NCBI RefSeq assembly: GCF_031877795.1
Contig: NC_133946.1
Location: 10,205,144-10,269,143, forward strand
Origin: Strix aluco
Lineage: Eukaryota > Chordata > Aves > Strigiformes > Strigidae
Length of the DNA: 64,000 nt
Direction: 5' to 3'
Shown here: positions 1 through 13,886 of the stretch, piece after piece
Layout of the letters: each line of letters opens with the position of its first letter
Position numbering within the stretch: the first letter of the stretch is position 1
Program-made: the position numbers and the translations under genes
The notes under the pieces: model-generated
Databases searched by the model: none
What the model was told of the DNA's origin: nothing
Seen by the model: only the letters and a program-made list of their open reading frames with translations

Positions 1-3000
1 TAGCACAGCAGGTGTATTGGCTGTCACAGGAGTGTTCGGCAATAACCAGATAGTTAAGTACAATGTAAACGCTGTAGTTAATAGGGCAATAATATCAAAA
101 TGTATTTGCAGTGCTGACAGTTCAGATTCTAATGAACACACCAAACACAGGAACATCAAGAATCACATTTCCAAGGTGAAGTCATATCTCTCCTCATCTT
201 CCAACAAATATTTTAAATTAACGGACTCCAATATTCCGAATTAGCACGTCTCAAAATTCCTGTGAAACTACCAGATGCATTCTCTACTTCAGCTCTATCA
301 AACCAATGCATACCATATATCTCCATGTAATTAAAACAAAATACATATTCTAATTTACATGACTTTTTTTTTTTAACCTTCCTGTAGCTATGTTGTTGCA
401 TAGCTGCTTATCATTTTTTGCTGCTTTTGTTTCATTTTCTTTCCAGCTTGTGCTGCATTATTTTTGCAACACCTCACCTAGACTCTGTCTAAAAATGCCT
501 CCAAGGGCAAAGTCTTACCACACCTAGAGAGCTTTACAGAGCTCCTTATGGCCATAAGTTCAGATGACATTCCTCCTTCCAAGGCAGAGACACTGAGTCC
601 CAAGCATGAAGTCAGAACTGACACTGACAGCAGAAAACATCTCATAGAAGCAGCAAATAGCTGATTAAAGAACAGCTTAACAGAAAGGGTGAATAAATAA
701 GCAAGCCACAGATTATTATTTATTTAAAAATATTAGAATTCCTCTTAAGCATTTACAGAGTTTTAAACTTTACCCTTCACTCACCACGTGTTGATTAAAA
801 CACATCTGTTACAATACAGAATATTAAGCTTTCAGCCTCCAAAGCCTTAAGAACAGTGACTGGACTACAGTCTTTGATGGGAGATTAGTTACTGAAGAAA
901 TACAGGTCTAAACCTCAGTCTCTTGAGAATTTACAAAGATTTATGTATTTACTTACTGTTTCTTGGAGTCCGAAGCAGCATGCTATCCTGATCTAATAAT
1001 GAAAATGGTATTCAATAGATCATAATGCCAGAAAGGTCCATTATGATAATCCAGTGCAATCTTCTGCATAGTACGCTGCCACGGATTTCTTCCAGAGATT
1101 GCAATGCTTGACTGGAGTTAGAACTTAACCTCTAAGTGCTTTTTATCTCTAACATCAAACTCAGTGCTATAAAACAAAACCCAACAAACATATGCCAAGC
1201 TCACAATTTACAAGTAGCCCATTAAAATGCTCTTACTATAAAAGAAACAAAAATGAGAGTAAACCAAGTTTTCCTGTTCCATGTACTGGAATAAAACCAG
1301 TTATTTTACCGCTACATCTACCTCAGATTTAAATTAATGGAAAAGACAAGATCATTTGAAAGCACTGTGGAGAATGATGTGAATACTGCTAATTTACAAT
1401 TCCTACAGGGAGAAGAATAAAGAAGTTATTTCAAGCTTTTCTGCATCCATATAAAATCATTTGTGGTCTTACAACTCCAAGAAAAGCCATTTAGAAGATT
1501 CACTGACTTGTGTCAGGAAAAATACTAGTGACAGACTGTCACAGGAAATTGCAGGATACCTTCGTGTGTGGTTTTATTCAATTTTCAGACTTAAAAAATG
1601 CATTCAATTATTGACAGAATTGATCTGAAACGAACAACAAAAGAGGCAACAGAAGCCAATCCTTCTGTGGCCAGCGACTGCTTGGTATTACACTACACAA
1701 GCGTTATCGTAACTGACCATTTGGTGGTTTGAATATTTATAAGCATTTCCCTGCACAGTCACTCATGTTTCCATTGAACACTAGCTTCCATTCATTCATG
1801 GCAATTTTTCCAAGAAGGAGGTTTCTCTTAAGAAAAAAAGAAAAAAAAAAGCTCTGCGAGGGCCTGACTCTTCCTGTCCATTTTACACAGAGAACCTGTG
1901 TGGCAGAAACACTGCGCAGAGAACAGCTGAAGTGCACGTTTTACTTCACAGAACCACAGTATTTTACTCCAGCTTCTCTAAATAAGGAAGAGAGGGAACA
2001 GAGTCCTCTTTTTGGACCTGGTGACAAATACTCCCATGGTACACAAAGAATTATGACAAGTGTTTTAGCAGAGGACAAGACATCCTCATACCTTTATACT
2101 CTTCCATCTAACAGCTTGTAGTTAAAAAAGTAATGTCTATGTTTGACTTTTAAAGTTAGTTATGTCTTCTACCAGTGCCAAGAACACATCCCAAAGGGCT
2201 CTTCACATTTATTTCAAATACATTTAGTAACACTATCAGTGGACAGAGGGCAGATAGAGTGCACAGGAGAGGTTTTGTGAGCACTGTAATAGCAGCCACC
2301 CTCTTAAGTTGTAATTTGAACCAGGCTGACCCAATGGGGACAGCCGCTGCACCTACCCACTAGTGATCTGAAATCGCGACATTCCTGCTTTGGCATAAGG
2401 TAACTGCAGGAAATCAACGCACCCAAGGAGCAGAAGTTGAGTCAGCCCTTCTCTGACAAAGTATTTCATTACTAACTTTCACCCAAGGTATATTTTTTCC
2501 TCAAAGAAATTCCGCTCCTTTACTTGTCTCTCGTTATGAGAGTATCTTTTGAAGAGGACCAAGCCACTTGGTTTTATAAAGAGTTAAATCTGAAAGATAT
2601 TATGCATGGAATATCTGACCATAACAATGAGGCCAGCAAAAGTAACGAAACTGTGTGTGGTACACAGAACAGTTTTCCAAACTGAATGTTTCTCTACATT
2701 TCCCATGGAAAAATATGGTACTCCTCAGTGTGACAATGCAAAATAAACAGTGCAGCCTCTTAACAGAACTGTCATGACTTAAGCCTTTCAAATCACTCCT
2801 CAGTCTCATCAAAAGACGCCAACATTCCTCCATCTGCTTATTTGCTTAACTGTTCAAAAAGTCTGCTTTTCTAAGCAAATTAGAGGTAAGTACCTTAATG
2901 TTATGTTATTCTCATTATTGAGGCACCCTCCTACATACTCACTTGAGCAAGCCAAGCACAAGCTCTTGTTTACTGCACGAGTTTAACTACAACACAGGTT

Positions 3001-3554
3001 TCTGCTACACTAGAAGGAAGTCCAAGTAACACGTAGTTATACACTCTTGCTCAGAAAACGAATTTTACTACTGCAAAGAAAAAAATTAATGTTGTTTTCC
3101 CTCTCCAGGCTGTATGTGGGAATAGCACCTTTAAGAGGAAACTGCAAGATACTCACTATAATGTAAGTTTTGTTTAAAAACAATAGTGGTATTTTCTGAA
3201 GAGCTGCTTGTAAAGCACATTTCATCTTAAGGTTAGAAGCACATTGATATGCCAGTTATAGTAAAAATGCTCAACACAGCAGCTGGTAGAAAGTCAGGAG
3301 ACATTTGTTAGGACAACAGGGCTTGGTTTCCCACAGCCTCTGCACCTTTTATAAACTGATACATCTTAAGAATAAAGCAGGATCATTCTTGCCTGGTAAA
3401 ACCGTCGTGTCTGCTTTACACACACAGAAACCACAAGCAAGATGCAATTCAGATTAAAAGAAAAACCAAAAAAACCCAAAGTCCATAGAAATCAATGATT
3501 TTACTGTAAAGCTTGCTGGTACAGAGATTAGAAATTGTAAAAGCTAGATCTTAC
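1..3554 (-). other. ABTB2 intron 1 (5' portion), no exon seen
   Basis: This AT-rich stretch lies downstream, on the minus strand, of the ABTB2 exon 1 donor at 3554-3553. It contains only short ORFs in random frames and no segment resembling the next part of the ABTB2 protein. I infer that it is the beginning of a large first intron, since ABTB2 intron 1 is very long in other vertebrates. I saw no recognisable RNA gene or transposon end in it. Confidence 0.75.
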
Positions 3555-4419
3555 CATTAGCATTTTTCCCACAGATGAGATGCTCATAAGGTTGCAACAC
3601 TCCCCAAAGTTCAGCATCGTTGTTGATAACCATCTCCAGGATTTCAGCCGAGATCTCCCCTCCTCCACCATCCGGGCTCTGACTTGCCAAAACCCTAGCC
3701 TTAATCTCTTCTACAAGGTTTTCCATGCAAGCAGTTAAAGAGATGGCTGCATACTCATGGATCCTAACTGAGATCCTAGTGTCCACCATCCACCTGAAAA
3801 ACCTCCCCACGGAAAAGGTAAGGCCACATCTGGCTGATTTACCTTTCCTCAGTCCATCTCCAGCACTCATGCTGTACAGAGAGAGCGCCTTGACAGTCGC
3901 CAGGACACAGCTTTCCGACAACGACCAGCTCTGGATGAGCTTGATAGCGCTCTGCACCTCAAACCTGGTGCACTTGGAGTGCATCACGCTGAGCCGCTGA
4001 GCTTCCCTGGAGAGCCTGATCAAGGCGCGCCTCAGTAACTGCGAGAGCCGCCTGACAGCTTCCTGTGAAAAGGTTCTGGTATTGCCATCTCCCTTCCCTT
4101 TTCTGAGTATTTTTCCAATGTCTTCTTCAGTCCAAGGGTATTCCTCTAGATCCGGCAGTTTAGGACACTTGGAAAAGATATCTGCAACCTCGGGGTCTTC
4201 CGGCAGGACAGTGTTCACGGTATCCCAGCTGTTATTCCTACTGTTCATGGAGCCCGAGTAGTACCACCAGTTGCCTCTGTGCTGAGAAGAGGTGAAAGCC
4301 TGGGAATTGGACTTGGAAGAAGAGAGACTAAGGGACCTGCAGGAATCCCCTGCCCCATAACCAGAGTCCAAAGTTAAATCCTCCAGGGTCTTCAGAGTAG
4401 AGCTGTATATCCCAGCCAT
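3555..4419 (-). CDS. ABTB2: ABTB2, coding exon 1 (partial gene; ankyrin repeat and BTB domain-containing protein 2)
   Basis: This is the first coding exon of ABTB2, an intracellular protein with ankyrin repeats and a C-terminal BTB domain, thought to act as a scaffold or cullin-3 adaptor type protein. The exon encodes 288 residues plus one base of the next codon. It starts [20 protein letters not shown], nearly identical to the mammalian N terminus as I recall it. It continues through the serine-rich segment, [17 protein letters not shown], the helical region assigned as histone-fold-like in this family, and ends near [19 protein letters not shown]. An in-frame TAA lies four codons upstream of the ATG (minus strand, 4432-4434), which supports this start. 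The donor is G|GTAAGATC at 3555/3554. The ankyrin and BTB exons lie to the left of the window. The gene is divergent from CAT, about 23 kb away. Identification rests on recalled sequence similarity and the CAT neighbourhood, and I am confident of it. Confidence 0.94.
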
Positions 4420-4479
4420 AGGAAAGACGGGTTAAACCAACCGCAAAGAGCACGAAAGGTGAGGCTGGGACAGATCCCT

Positions 4480-5360
4480 CGTGCGCCTACCGAGCCGGAG
4501 CTGCCCGTCCCACCAGCGGCGCGGGAGGATTCGCAGCACAGCGGGCAGGAGCCCTCCCCGCACGCCGGCTCCACCGAGGGCCGGCTACCTCCATCCCGCA
4601 GGGAGGCTGCTCTCAGCCATCTTCTGCCTCGGGGGAGGGCCGGTTGGCGGCAGCCGGCGGTGGCGAGCCCCGGCGCGCCGGGCCGCCTCCTGCCCGAGCA
4701 GGGCGCGGGGCCGACGGAGGGCGCGGGGCGGCGGCGGGGCGGGGCGCGCTCCGCGGGACACTTGGCGGCGGCTCCGACTCAACTTCGCCGCGGGTCTGCC
4801 GGGCGGCCCGCACCGCCGCGTGCAAATGACCTGCGGGGAGAAGCACCAATCAGCGATGCCGACGGAGGCCGCGTCCGCCAGTGAAATCCGAGATGGGCGG
4901 TCCGTATGCAAATAGCGCCGGGAGAGGCGGGGCCGATGGCGGAGGAGGCGGGGCCAGCCGCGGCACTCCGGCGGACTGCGGGACCGGGCGACCCCGCGCG
5001 CCCCACCGCCACCGGCCACGCTCGCCCGGGGTGGCCGCTCGCCCGCCCTGCCCAGCTCCGGGCAACGGCGCAGCGACCGGGCCAGGCGCCGTGGTGGCTC
5101 CCCGGGGCGAGGGTCACGCACGCCCAGCCCCGCGGGAGTCACCGACTGAATGGAGGATTGTGCGGGCGGGCGCGGGGCCGGTGCGCCGGCTGGTGAAAGG
5201 AGCCTTTGTGTGGCGGTTTACACAGCCCTGACCTTGAACCCTGAGCTGGCTACGGAACGGAGGTGCCTGGTTTGTCTCTCTCCTCCCTCCGCCCATGCGA
5301 TGCTCCTGCCCGGGCCGAGGGTGCCCTCCCTCGGCTGCACCGCGCAGGCCGGAGAAACCT
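4480..5360 (-). promoter_or_regulatory. CpG-island promoter of ABTB2
   Basis: The block just upstream of the ABTB2 start codon is very rich in G+C and CpG and contrasts sharply with the AT-rich flanks. It has several GC boxes (GGGCGG and GGCGGGGCC near 4896-4970), a CCAAT box at 4846-4850 and an octamer ATGCAAAT at 4906-4913. There is no convincing TATA box. The transcription start cannot be fixed from sequence alone, and the 5' UTR probably lies within 4420-4900. Several long ORFs here are a by-product of the base composition. Confidence 0.8.
4906..4913 (+). promoter_or_regulatory. Octamer motif ATGCAAAT in the ABTB2 promoter island
   Basis: A perfect POU-factor octamer sits between GC boxes, about 490 bases upstream of the ABTB2 start codon. 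It is a sequence match only; occupancy is unknown. Confidence 0.4.
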
Positions 5361-8300
5361 CACTCCCGGCATCAGGTCCTCAGGTTGTGTCATTAAACTT
5401 TTAAACGCATTTTTCACATCTTTCTACAAGAAGTAACCCCCACAGAGATCACAAGGCCGCTACTATTTACGGCCACCCGACCACCACAGCGTCCAGTGAC
5501 CTTTCACAGGCTGTGGAACCCCAAATGACATTAGCAGTGGGCGACAAGGATCGGCCACCGAGAGCGAAGGTGGCCAAGAGTCCCTCCTCCGTACAGACAA
5601 CGGCAGTGACTGCAAATACGGGTGTTTGGCACATTTCAAGCACTGATTTTTCAACAGCTTTCTTATTTACAGACGCGGCATTTTACTTCTGCTCTATAAG
5701 ATACACAGAAGCTCTGTGCTCGTTTTCGCTCTACAGTGGCGTTAGATATTTAAAACCCGTGGAAGAAAACTTCAGTCAGGAATTTCAGCACTCATTATTA
5801 ACCTTAAACCACTACTGCGGTGACTCGCAGGAAGCAAGTCTCTCCTCCTTACAAAGATGGCATCCTTCTCTTAGAGTAGCCTGGTTGGTATTGCTTGTGC
5901 TTTTGCAGAGTATATATATTTTTCTTCATTATTCAACTAAATAGATACCAATCAAAAATTTCAAGTGTCATGTCCTGTTGTCTTTTAGTTGTACGAGGGC
6001 AAAAGGTTTTGCTTGAAGTTGTCTAAATTTGTAACAGTAGACTGACCACGATGACGCCCACTTCATAAGGCAACAAGGAACATGACAAATGCTTTGACTT
6101 TTTTTTTTTTGGTTAAAAAAAGTGCCGAGACAGGTGCATTTAAAAACTCTACAGGTAAATGGAGCAGCAATCTATTCTCAGTGTCCAATACTTTCCTGTA
6201 ATGACTCCTTACAACAGAAGAAGCAAAAGGGTTGTATTTGCAGACAACCTGACCAAGTGTGCAGTGCTTTCACACGAAGGCTGGAGCTAACGGACCCTTG
6301 GAGCAGCTGTTGCACCGGCCACCTATTTGCATGGCTGGCAACTCACTGCTCCACAGATTTTTCTCTTATCTGGGATACAAGAGATTTCCTACTTCAAAGG
6401 CATAATGCCTTACAGGATCTCATTTTGTATTTTTGTACTGTGGTATACACGTTGCTTAGTGTCAGTGAAAAATATATCAGAACAACTATTAAATATGAAT
6501 GAAATACTAGAAAAATCAGATCTTTTACTTCTGCACTTCTGCTCACAGGATCAAGCAGCTTCTGATTATACTAAAAGACAAAGTACTTAACAGGGCATAC
6601 TGACTTCCCACTAGCTGACCCTCAAAACTGCTTTAACATTACATCTTCTTTCATCTTTCTTAGATCTAAGCCCAACTACAATTAATCTCTTTGCTTTTTC
6701 ATAGCTTCTCCCCATGAAAGCACAAACATGAAGCATAAGTTGGCTAATAAAACCAGACATAATTCTCCCAAAGTCATCCCAGTTTATTTGAAAATCATAA
6801 CACCTCAGCACTTTGTGCTCCACTGTCAGTTCAGAAATAGGTATTTTTACTACACAATTCTAATACCTCCCTCGGTTATCTTACAGATCAAAGCTAGCTC
6901 TGCTATTTTGTCACATTTTTCAGGTGCGGTCACTACTTTTAAGTATTTCAAGCCCAGCAAAGACAACACATCTGACAGTACACATGGTAAATAGGTGCCT
7001 GAAGGTAAGACAAGGCATTACTGATCCAAAGGACAGAGTTTTAAGTCTCACGCATTCAGTACATTCAATCAACATACTTTTAAAAATATTATCTTCCGAC
7101 TCTTACATCTGTATTTAATCCTATATACTAGGTACCCTGGAGTACAGCAGACTTCTTAACCGTGACTTTTGGTAGATTACCATGTGGTGTCCATCCCTCA
7201 CGTCCCTACATCTCTCCACTGCCTCCTCAAGGGTACAAGGGTACGATGTGTTGGTTCCTTGTCTGCATCTCTAAGGTCATACACAGAAGACCCATGTCTT
7301 CACACTGAACTCTATACGAATGGGAAACAGGCATAAACCCAACCTCTATCACCTCTTTCTCACTAAAACGCCTTTGTGCTTTGTTTTGCGACACCTTTTT
7401 GCAAAAGCTTTCTCTAAAATTCATCCTCTTCTGTCTACATCTTAGGATTCATTTCAATCACAAAAGCAAGCATAAATTGCCACTGAGAATCGCTACATAG
7501 CTGGCCAACAGGAACTTGACATTATTTGGGAAAAATGCAGCTGTGCAAGTATTTGACACATTTCTACAAATCATTTCTATTCTTTCCCTTTATCACACTT
7601 CTCCAATACTCCCACACAGTTTGTTATTCCTACCATTCCAAGTAATTTAACAACACAAAAATCATCCAGCTTAACAAGCGGCGTCTGCTTTCTTCCCTCA
7701 TGCAGTGTTTTCTCAGTTAGGAGTTACACCACTTTCCATTTTTAGAATTTCCCATGTAGTAAGTATTTCCTTACACAATACACTTTGCCTGATAAATCCT
7801 TCTCTCCCTCAGCTGAAAAGCTATCACCAGCATTTTCCAAAGGCAGACAAACTGGGGGACAGAAGCCCCCAAGCATGGAAAGGATATTCCTTACTGAATA
7901 TTTAAACCCCAAGCTCCAAGATACCCAACACAACAAAACCAAAACTGGGGTGGGAGGAAGAGGACCAGACAGATCAGGGCTCTCTAGTAGCACTTCTCAA
8001 TTTCATGTGCACTATTTCTCTGTGACAAAACAAGTTCATCACATGAGCTGTGCTCTTCAGTGTTAATCCACTATCTGTATCAGACAACTAGAAATAGCCA
8101 AATTTGTAACAGATTCTCAAGAACAGCTAAAAGAAACATGAAGAGTGGAAGGAAATAATTGAATTATTTTCTTTCTTTGAAAAAGAAGAAAATAGTTCAC
8201 TTCCAGACCAGGCACATTACAGTTTTGTTACAAATATGACTAGGTTGTGAAAACGAAGGTATATTTCCAGAAAGCAATTACTATACTGACCTAACACAAA

Positions 8301-10780
8301 ATTGCCAACCCAAACAATCAAGATTACAAGTCATTTATCAAAATGCCAATAAGAACAACTTAACATTCCTTCATTTATAAGGCATGATAAGTATTGGGCA
8401 CTTTTTGCATATGTTTCAACTGGAGCCATTAGGCATGGTGAATTATTTTCATACAATAAAAGTCAACTTTCTACAGACAGATTTTCTTATAGTCATTTCT
8501 CTCTAAAATTCGAGTGTTAAGGAAGCAGAAGGTATCAAAAGACTTTCAGGAACAGGCAAAACAGATAAAGGAAGTCCCATAATAAACAAAAATGTGGCAC
8601 ACTAGAAGCCTCATTTTCCTTCATGCAAAGAGTTCGGATATAAGTGGTATTCTGATAAAACTCTGTCGAAGTCTGTAGTCTAAAACTCTACTTTTAAAGT
8701 ACATCAGAATTAATTAGAATTAAAAAGCACCAGCATTCTTTGTTACACAAATAGCAACTAGGATCAAACCCTTTCCAAAATAATCACTTTATCTCTTTTT
8801 AAGGAAACATAACAGTGAAAGCAAATGTAAAGCCCCCATAAACTTGATCTGTACCAAAGCCTCCAAATCAATACTTTTTAAAGTAACCAATAGCTAGACT
8901 AATCTGTTCCTTGTTCAAACCACAAAATTCAGTGTATTCCTAGAAAATGACATTCATATACACGCTATTGAGCAGTATAAACATCCCTTACCACTAGGTC
9001 CCACATGAGATTATTTTACTCACTTGAAGTAAAGAAGACTCAAGCTTTTCCACCAGGTAAAAGGAAAAAAAAAAAAAAGAATCAAAACACAACTATCCTC
9101 AGCAGAGTACTCAAAAAAACTGTTTAAACGGTGCAACCAAAACCCTGAAGTAGTACCTACAGAGCACCTGGCAGAGGAGCCCTTTCCAAGCCTTATTACC
9201 TGCAGCTGGGGGGAGTGTTAATGAGCCCAAAGGCTCAGCAGCTGGCCAGGCTTCTCCGCGGGCCCTGAACTGCTTCCATGGTTATTGCTAGAAATTTCCT
9301 TCTCAAGCTGCTGTCTCTATTTTGAGCAAGTACTAATTCTGTTTGCCCACTGTGAAAAGATATTTTCCTTATATAGCTACTTAATTTAACTCCATTTTAT
9401 CTGCAACATTCAGAACTATCTTTTCTAAATAAACTGTAGCTTTGTTAACAGGTGCTGCCCAATACCTGAAAATCAGTCTGAGCCCACACACCAGAAGATG
9501 TGGGGGAAAAGTAGAGGTGAAGCATGACTAGAGCAGGGGAATCACATACCAGGTCTAAATCAAATGCAAAAAAAAAAAAAATGTTTACTGCAGTTAAGAG
9601 AATACATTTTGCATATTTTCAAAGCCACACTGATGGAGAGATAATGTACACGTGTGTGTTTTCTACAGCAAAATCCCTATCCAGCAAAACCCCTCAATTT
9701 ACTGTCTGACTGGAGTTGAGGGTCCAGTTCAGCAAGTTACCAAATACCTGCTGCTGACCTCCCCAGCTGCCAAGTAATAATCGAGGTACCAGCTGGATCT
9801 TCCCAGCTGAAGAGAGACTTTTCCAATATCTACTAAGTCAGCTTCTTCCCCCCTTCATTTTGTGCAGAGTGGACTTTTAAAAGGTTACATTTTGGAATGT
9901 GTTAACTGGTATTTCATAAGTAAATTTACTTGATAGCACTAATTAAAATTTAAAAAGATAAGATAGAATCTCATGAATGAAGAATTTCAGGCCAAGCCTT
10001 TGTTCTTCAAAATCCTCAGAAATAATACTATCCCTTGTGTAAACTTCTCAGGTAGTTAGAACTCACTGAAATCTTCTACAGACAGGATACTGAAGAAATC
10101 AGGCTTGTTGGTAATAAATGGTGATCTCGCGTTCTCCCTGCCTTGGTTTTATCTGTGATTTAGTATAGACTAAAACTATGTTTTGCTATTCACAGTTCCA
10201 CAGAAATGCTCTTACCTAACAAATCCTGTCTACTTTTTTCTACTCTAGTATTTAGTCTAATAAAAGATATTACCTATCACATAAATTGCCTCGCTGATAT
10301 CCTTAGACTGTCAATTAAAACAGAATTTCTATTCAAAAAAGATCATTTCTTTTCAGTAAGGTAAATTTGCTTAGCATAGGAAATCAGTACAGATTAGCTT
10401 TACTTTGTTTGTAATGACAGATAAGGTACTACTTCTCAAAATTATTACTAACTGTCAAGAAATAAGGGGTCATGTCTATCATGACAAATAGTGACTGTTA
10501 AGCAAGACCGTTTAAAAAACTTTAATTGCTGAAGACTTTATACAACAGCCTGCTTCTGACACACATTTTCAGATATGAAAAGCCTAAGAAACACTGAGAA
10601 TCCATTAAGGAAATACCCTTTTTACTTTCAAAAGCTGCCTTTTGTAGAAGATATAATTAGAGAGATAAGGAGCGAAGTCTCTGTGCACATCAAATTCCCA
10701 GGATGAACAAAAAAGTGGTTTGCTGCTGCTGTACAGACAGCTTAACTGGCCAGCTTTGGCTGTACTGTGCTCCTCCAGAA
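5361..10780. other. Intergenic DNA between ABTB2 and CAT, proximal part
   Basis: This is AT-rich sequence with no supported gene. A 143-codon ORF at 5513-5944 next to the CpG island has no recognisable homology and looks like chance. Short A runs occur at about 9064 and 9570. No tRNA, rRNA or obvious transposon end was seen. Confidence 0.6.
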
Positions 10781-10814
10781 GTCATTCAAAGCAATTAGCT
10801 ACAAACTGGTCAAC

Positions 10815-12038
10815 TTCACTTTTATCCTTGGGAAGGGGATGGAATAAAGAATCCTGGAAGCCATTTGCAAACATATTAGGGACCAAAAAAGTGATTAGAG
10901 TAGTCAGCATTGATTTATGAAAGGGAAATGATGCCTGACTAACCTGACAGCCTTCTATGATGAAATCACTAGCATGATGGATGAGGGAAGAGCAGCTGAT
11001 ATTGTTTATCTTCACTTCAGCAAGGCTTTTGACACTCACTCCCGTAACATCCTCATTGGCAAATTGATGAATTATGGCCTAGATAAGTGGCCAGCGAGGT
11101 AGACTTGAAGCTGCCTGAGCTGCTGGGCTTAAAGGGTTGTGATCAGCATCACAAAGGTGAGCTGCAGGCCAGTTGGCAAGTTTGCAGGTCACAAAAAAAT
11201 GGGAGGAGTGATTGATATAGCTGCTGCTACCATTCAGAGGGTCCTCCACGGGCTGAAGAAGTGGTCAAACAGGAATCTCATGAAGTTCAACAAAGGTAAG
11301 TTCCAAGTCCTGCATCTAGGGGGGAATAACCCCGTGCATCACTACATGCTGGGGGCTGACCCGCTGGAAAACAACTGTGTATAAAAAGACCTGTGGGTGC
11401 TGGCACGAGTTGAACATGAGCTAGCAGTACATCCTGGTGGCAAGGAAGGCCAACAGCATCCTGGACCGCATCAGGCAGAGCCCTGCCAGCAGGTGGAGGG
11501 AGGGGATCCTTCCCTCTGCTCAGCGCTGATGAGGCACATCTGGAGTGCTGAGTCCAGTTCTGGGCTCTCCAGTACAAGAGAGACATGGACATACTGGAGC
11601 TAATCCAGCAAATGGACATGAAGATAATTAATGGACAGGAGTTTCTGTCATTTAATGAGAGGCTGAGAGACATGGGATTGTTCAGCCTGGAGCTGAGAGA
11701 GGATCTTTTTGTAAAAATACCTGATGGGAGCAGAGTAAAGAGGACAGCTAGGCTCTTCTCAGTGGTGTCCAGTGAAAGAACAAGAAACAATAGACCCAAA
11801 CTGAAATACAAAAAATTCCATTTAGACATTAAAAAAACCCCAAACCTTTTTACCGTGAGGGTGGTAAAACACTGGCACAGGTTGCCCAGGGAGGTTGTGG
11901 AATCTCCATCCTTGGAGATACTCAAAACTCAACTGGACATAGTCCTGGACAACCTGCTTTAGCTGATCCTGCTTTGAGGGTTGGACTAGATGATCTCCAG
12001 AGGTGCCTTCCAACCTCAACAATTCAGTGATTCTATGA
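10815..12038 (+). mobile_element. CR1 LINE, 5'-truncated copy (decayed reverse-transcriptase region to 3' end)
   Basis: This is a plus-strand CR1 retrotransposon relic. The 5' part decodes, across frameshifts and stops, to CR1 reverse-transcriptase motifs: an acidic-Phe-Ser-Lys-Ala-Phe-Asp type stretch is degraded near 11020. Later comes the characteristic 3' region with a leucine-rich end (for example LMKFNKGKFQVLHLG near 11279-11330, and a conserved HWHRLPREVVESPSLE segment at 11868-11920). It finishes with the CR1 tail TTGGACTAGATGATCTCCAG ... GATTCTATGA ending near 12038. Many stops and frame changes show that it is dead. The start is approximate, because 5' truncation is normal for this family. 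ORFs at 11287-11962 on both strands belong to this element. Confidence 0.88.
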
Positions 12039-13886
12039 ATCCTGTTCTTCACACTGTGAAGGACACTTAGATGAATCCTTTTCAGCACAACTTTCCCTTT
12101 TCTAAGTCAGATCCTCTGCCTATATGTTGAATCCCTCTCCTCACTTGCATTTCTATGGCTGCTGCTGAACCCTTTTAAACATTTCCAGTTAATTTAGTTT
12201 TCAATCTCTCTTAATTCAGCACACATTTTACAGATGAAGACATCTTTAAATCAAACACTTTCTAAGAATGAAAATACTATTGAAGATGCTTCCTACACTT
12301 GTTAATGTAGGAAATAGCCTCCTCCCTCAGTAGCTGTTTCACCTATAATGCATTTATTCCATGTTTGTTTTGAAAACATTTTGAAGTAGGAAAAGCAAGC
12401 TAATCTTGCAAATAACCAATGAGATTTCACCTAGTTTAAAATGTAATCCTCAACAAACATTGAAAATCTCTGTCCAGAAATTTGGAGTGTATGAAGACAA
12501 GAGGTGATATAAAAATACTTTTTAGTTTTAAATGCATCAGACAACTGAACAAGTGTTGTAGTAGGCCTTATTGGGAAGATTATGGAACTGCAAAAATTAT
12601 GGATCTATGTTTGATCCTTTTGTCCTATGAATAACACAATAAAATTATTGTGATGACAAAGTGTGAGGGACGTGACACAAAGGGTGGAGAAAACTGTCAG
12701 AATAAGAAAGATGAGCACCTGAAAAATGCATTAAATTTCTGGATGCTAACTTGCTACAATATCAGACTTTCTCAATCACTAGCATGAGGGTTGGGGGGGA
12801 AATCATATTATACCATCTGGAATCAGATCAAATGAAGGGGAGAGAGTATTTGCTTCATCACATGACATTATTCAAGGCAAGTGGTGTACTGAAAGTTACT
12901 GAGGCCTATTTTTCTATCACTTCTCTTTTCAGCTCTTACTGTTAATTAAAATTTTATAGTGCCTGCATTTTCTTTCTTAGGCAGGGATGAAACAACTAGA
13001 ACGTTCCTAGACTCATTAGGCATTACCGAAACACCTGCAAATAATGATGTTGTTCTTCAGCATTTAACAGCTACTAATTTATAACATCCAGCTATAAAGT
13101 TACAGCAGGATAAACTTCTCTAGTCACCTAGATATCTAGCTAGATATACTAATGTGTATATCTAGTAGATAGACAACACCAGGTCTGACAAGTCTATCCA
13201 TGATTAGCTACCGGTGTAAAATAATTCTTTGGAGGCACTTGCAATAATCTCAGTTTTCTGGTCATGGGGTCACACCTCATGTTTCCACTACTATATCACA
13301 TATGTGTGGAAACCTGCTGCAGTCCCATGTGCCAGAATACTCACATATTTGGATGAATTTTCTGTCAAAACCGCACTTACTACTATAGCCATTCACTGGC
13401 TGTAATATTAACCTGTTTCATGAGGCACTTGATAGAGCAAATTACATGTACAGATTACAATGGGTGGGTGTCACGCTTCCTGGAACGTGTGTACTGAAAT
13501 AATGTTCATGTCCTCAACTCTCTCTTCTTAGCCAGTAATACTGTATTGACAGTAACATTATCAAGAGTCAACCACTACGATCACAGAGTCAATGGAAAGA
13601 ATAGCCAACCAGCCAGCCATTTATAGTTAAATATTGTGTCTTTCATAATACTTAACAGTCAGGAAACTGTCAGGAAACCAAAGTATTATCCTCTAACACT
13701 GCTATAAAGTAGATGCCCCAGAGCATACCAGTCTGTGCTGAGAATAGTGGTTACATACAAAGGCAAACAATGCTGAAAAGAATTGACAAATGATAGGGGA
13801 AATGCAAGGGCAAAACTCAAGTCTTAAAATGTCTTCTACCTTGGCTGGAATCTTTCAGAACCTTAGGACAAGAGCTGCAGTATTTA

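Noticed and set aside
4459-5231. Several overlapping ORFs of 60-185 codons on both strands in the ABTB2 CpG island
   Set aside because: High G+C lowers stop frequency. The products are Ala/Arg/Gly/Pro-rich with no domain, and they contradict each other in frame.
5513-5944. 143-codon plus-strand ORF beside the ABTB2 island
   Set aside because: No recognisable motif, an atypical composition and no splice or polyadenylation context. Length alone is not enough in 22 kb of intergenic DNA.
11287-11925. 212-codon minus-strand ORF
   Set aside because: It is antisense to the CR1 copy and is a shadow of the retrotransposon.
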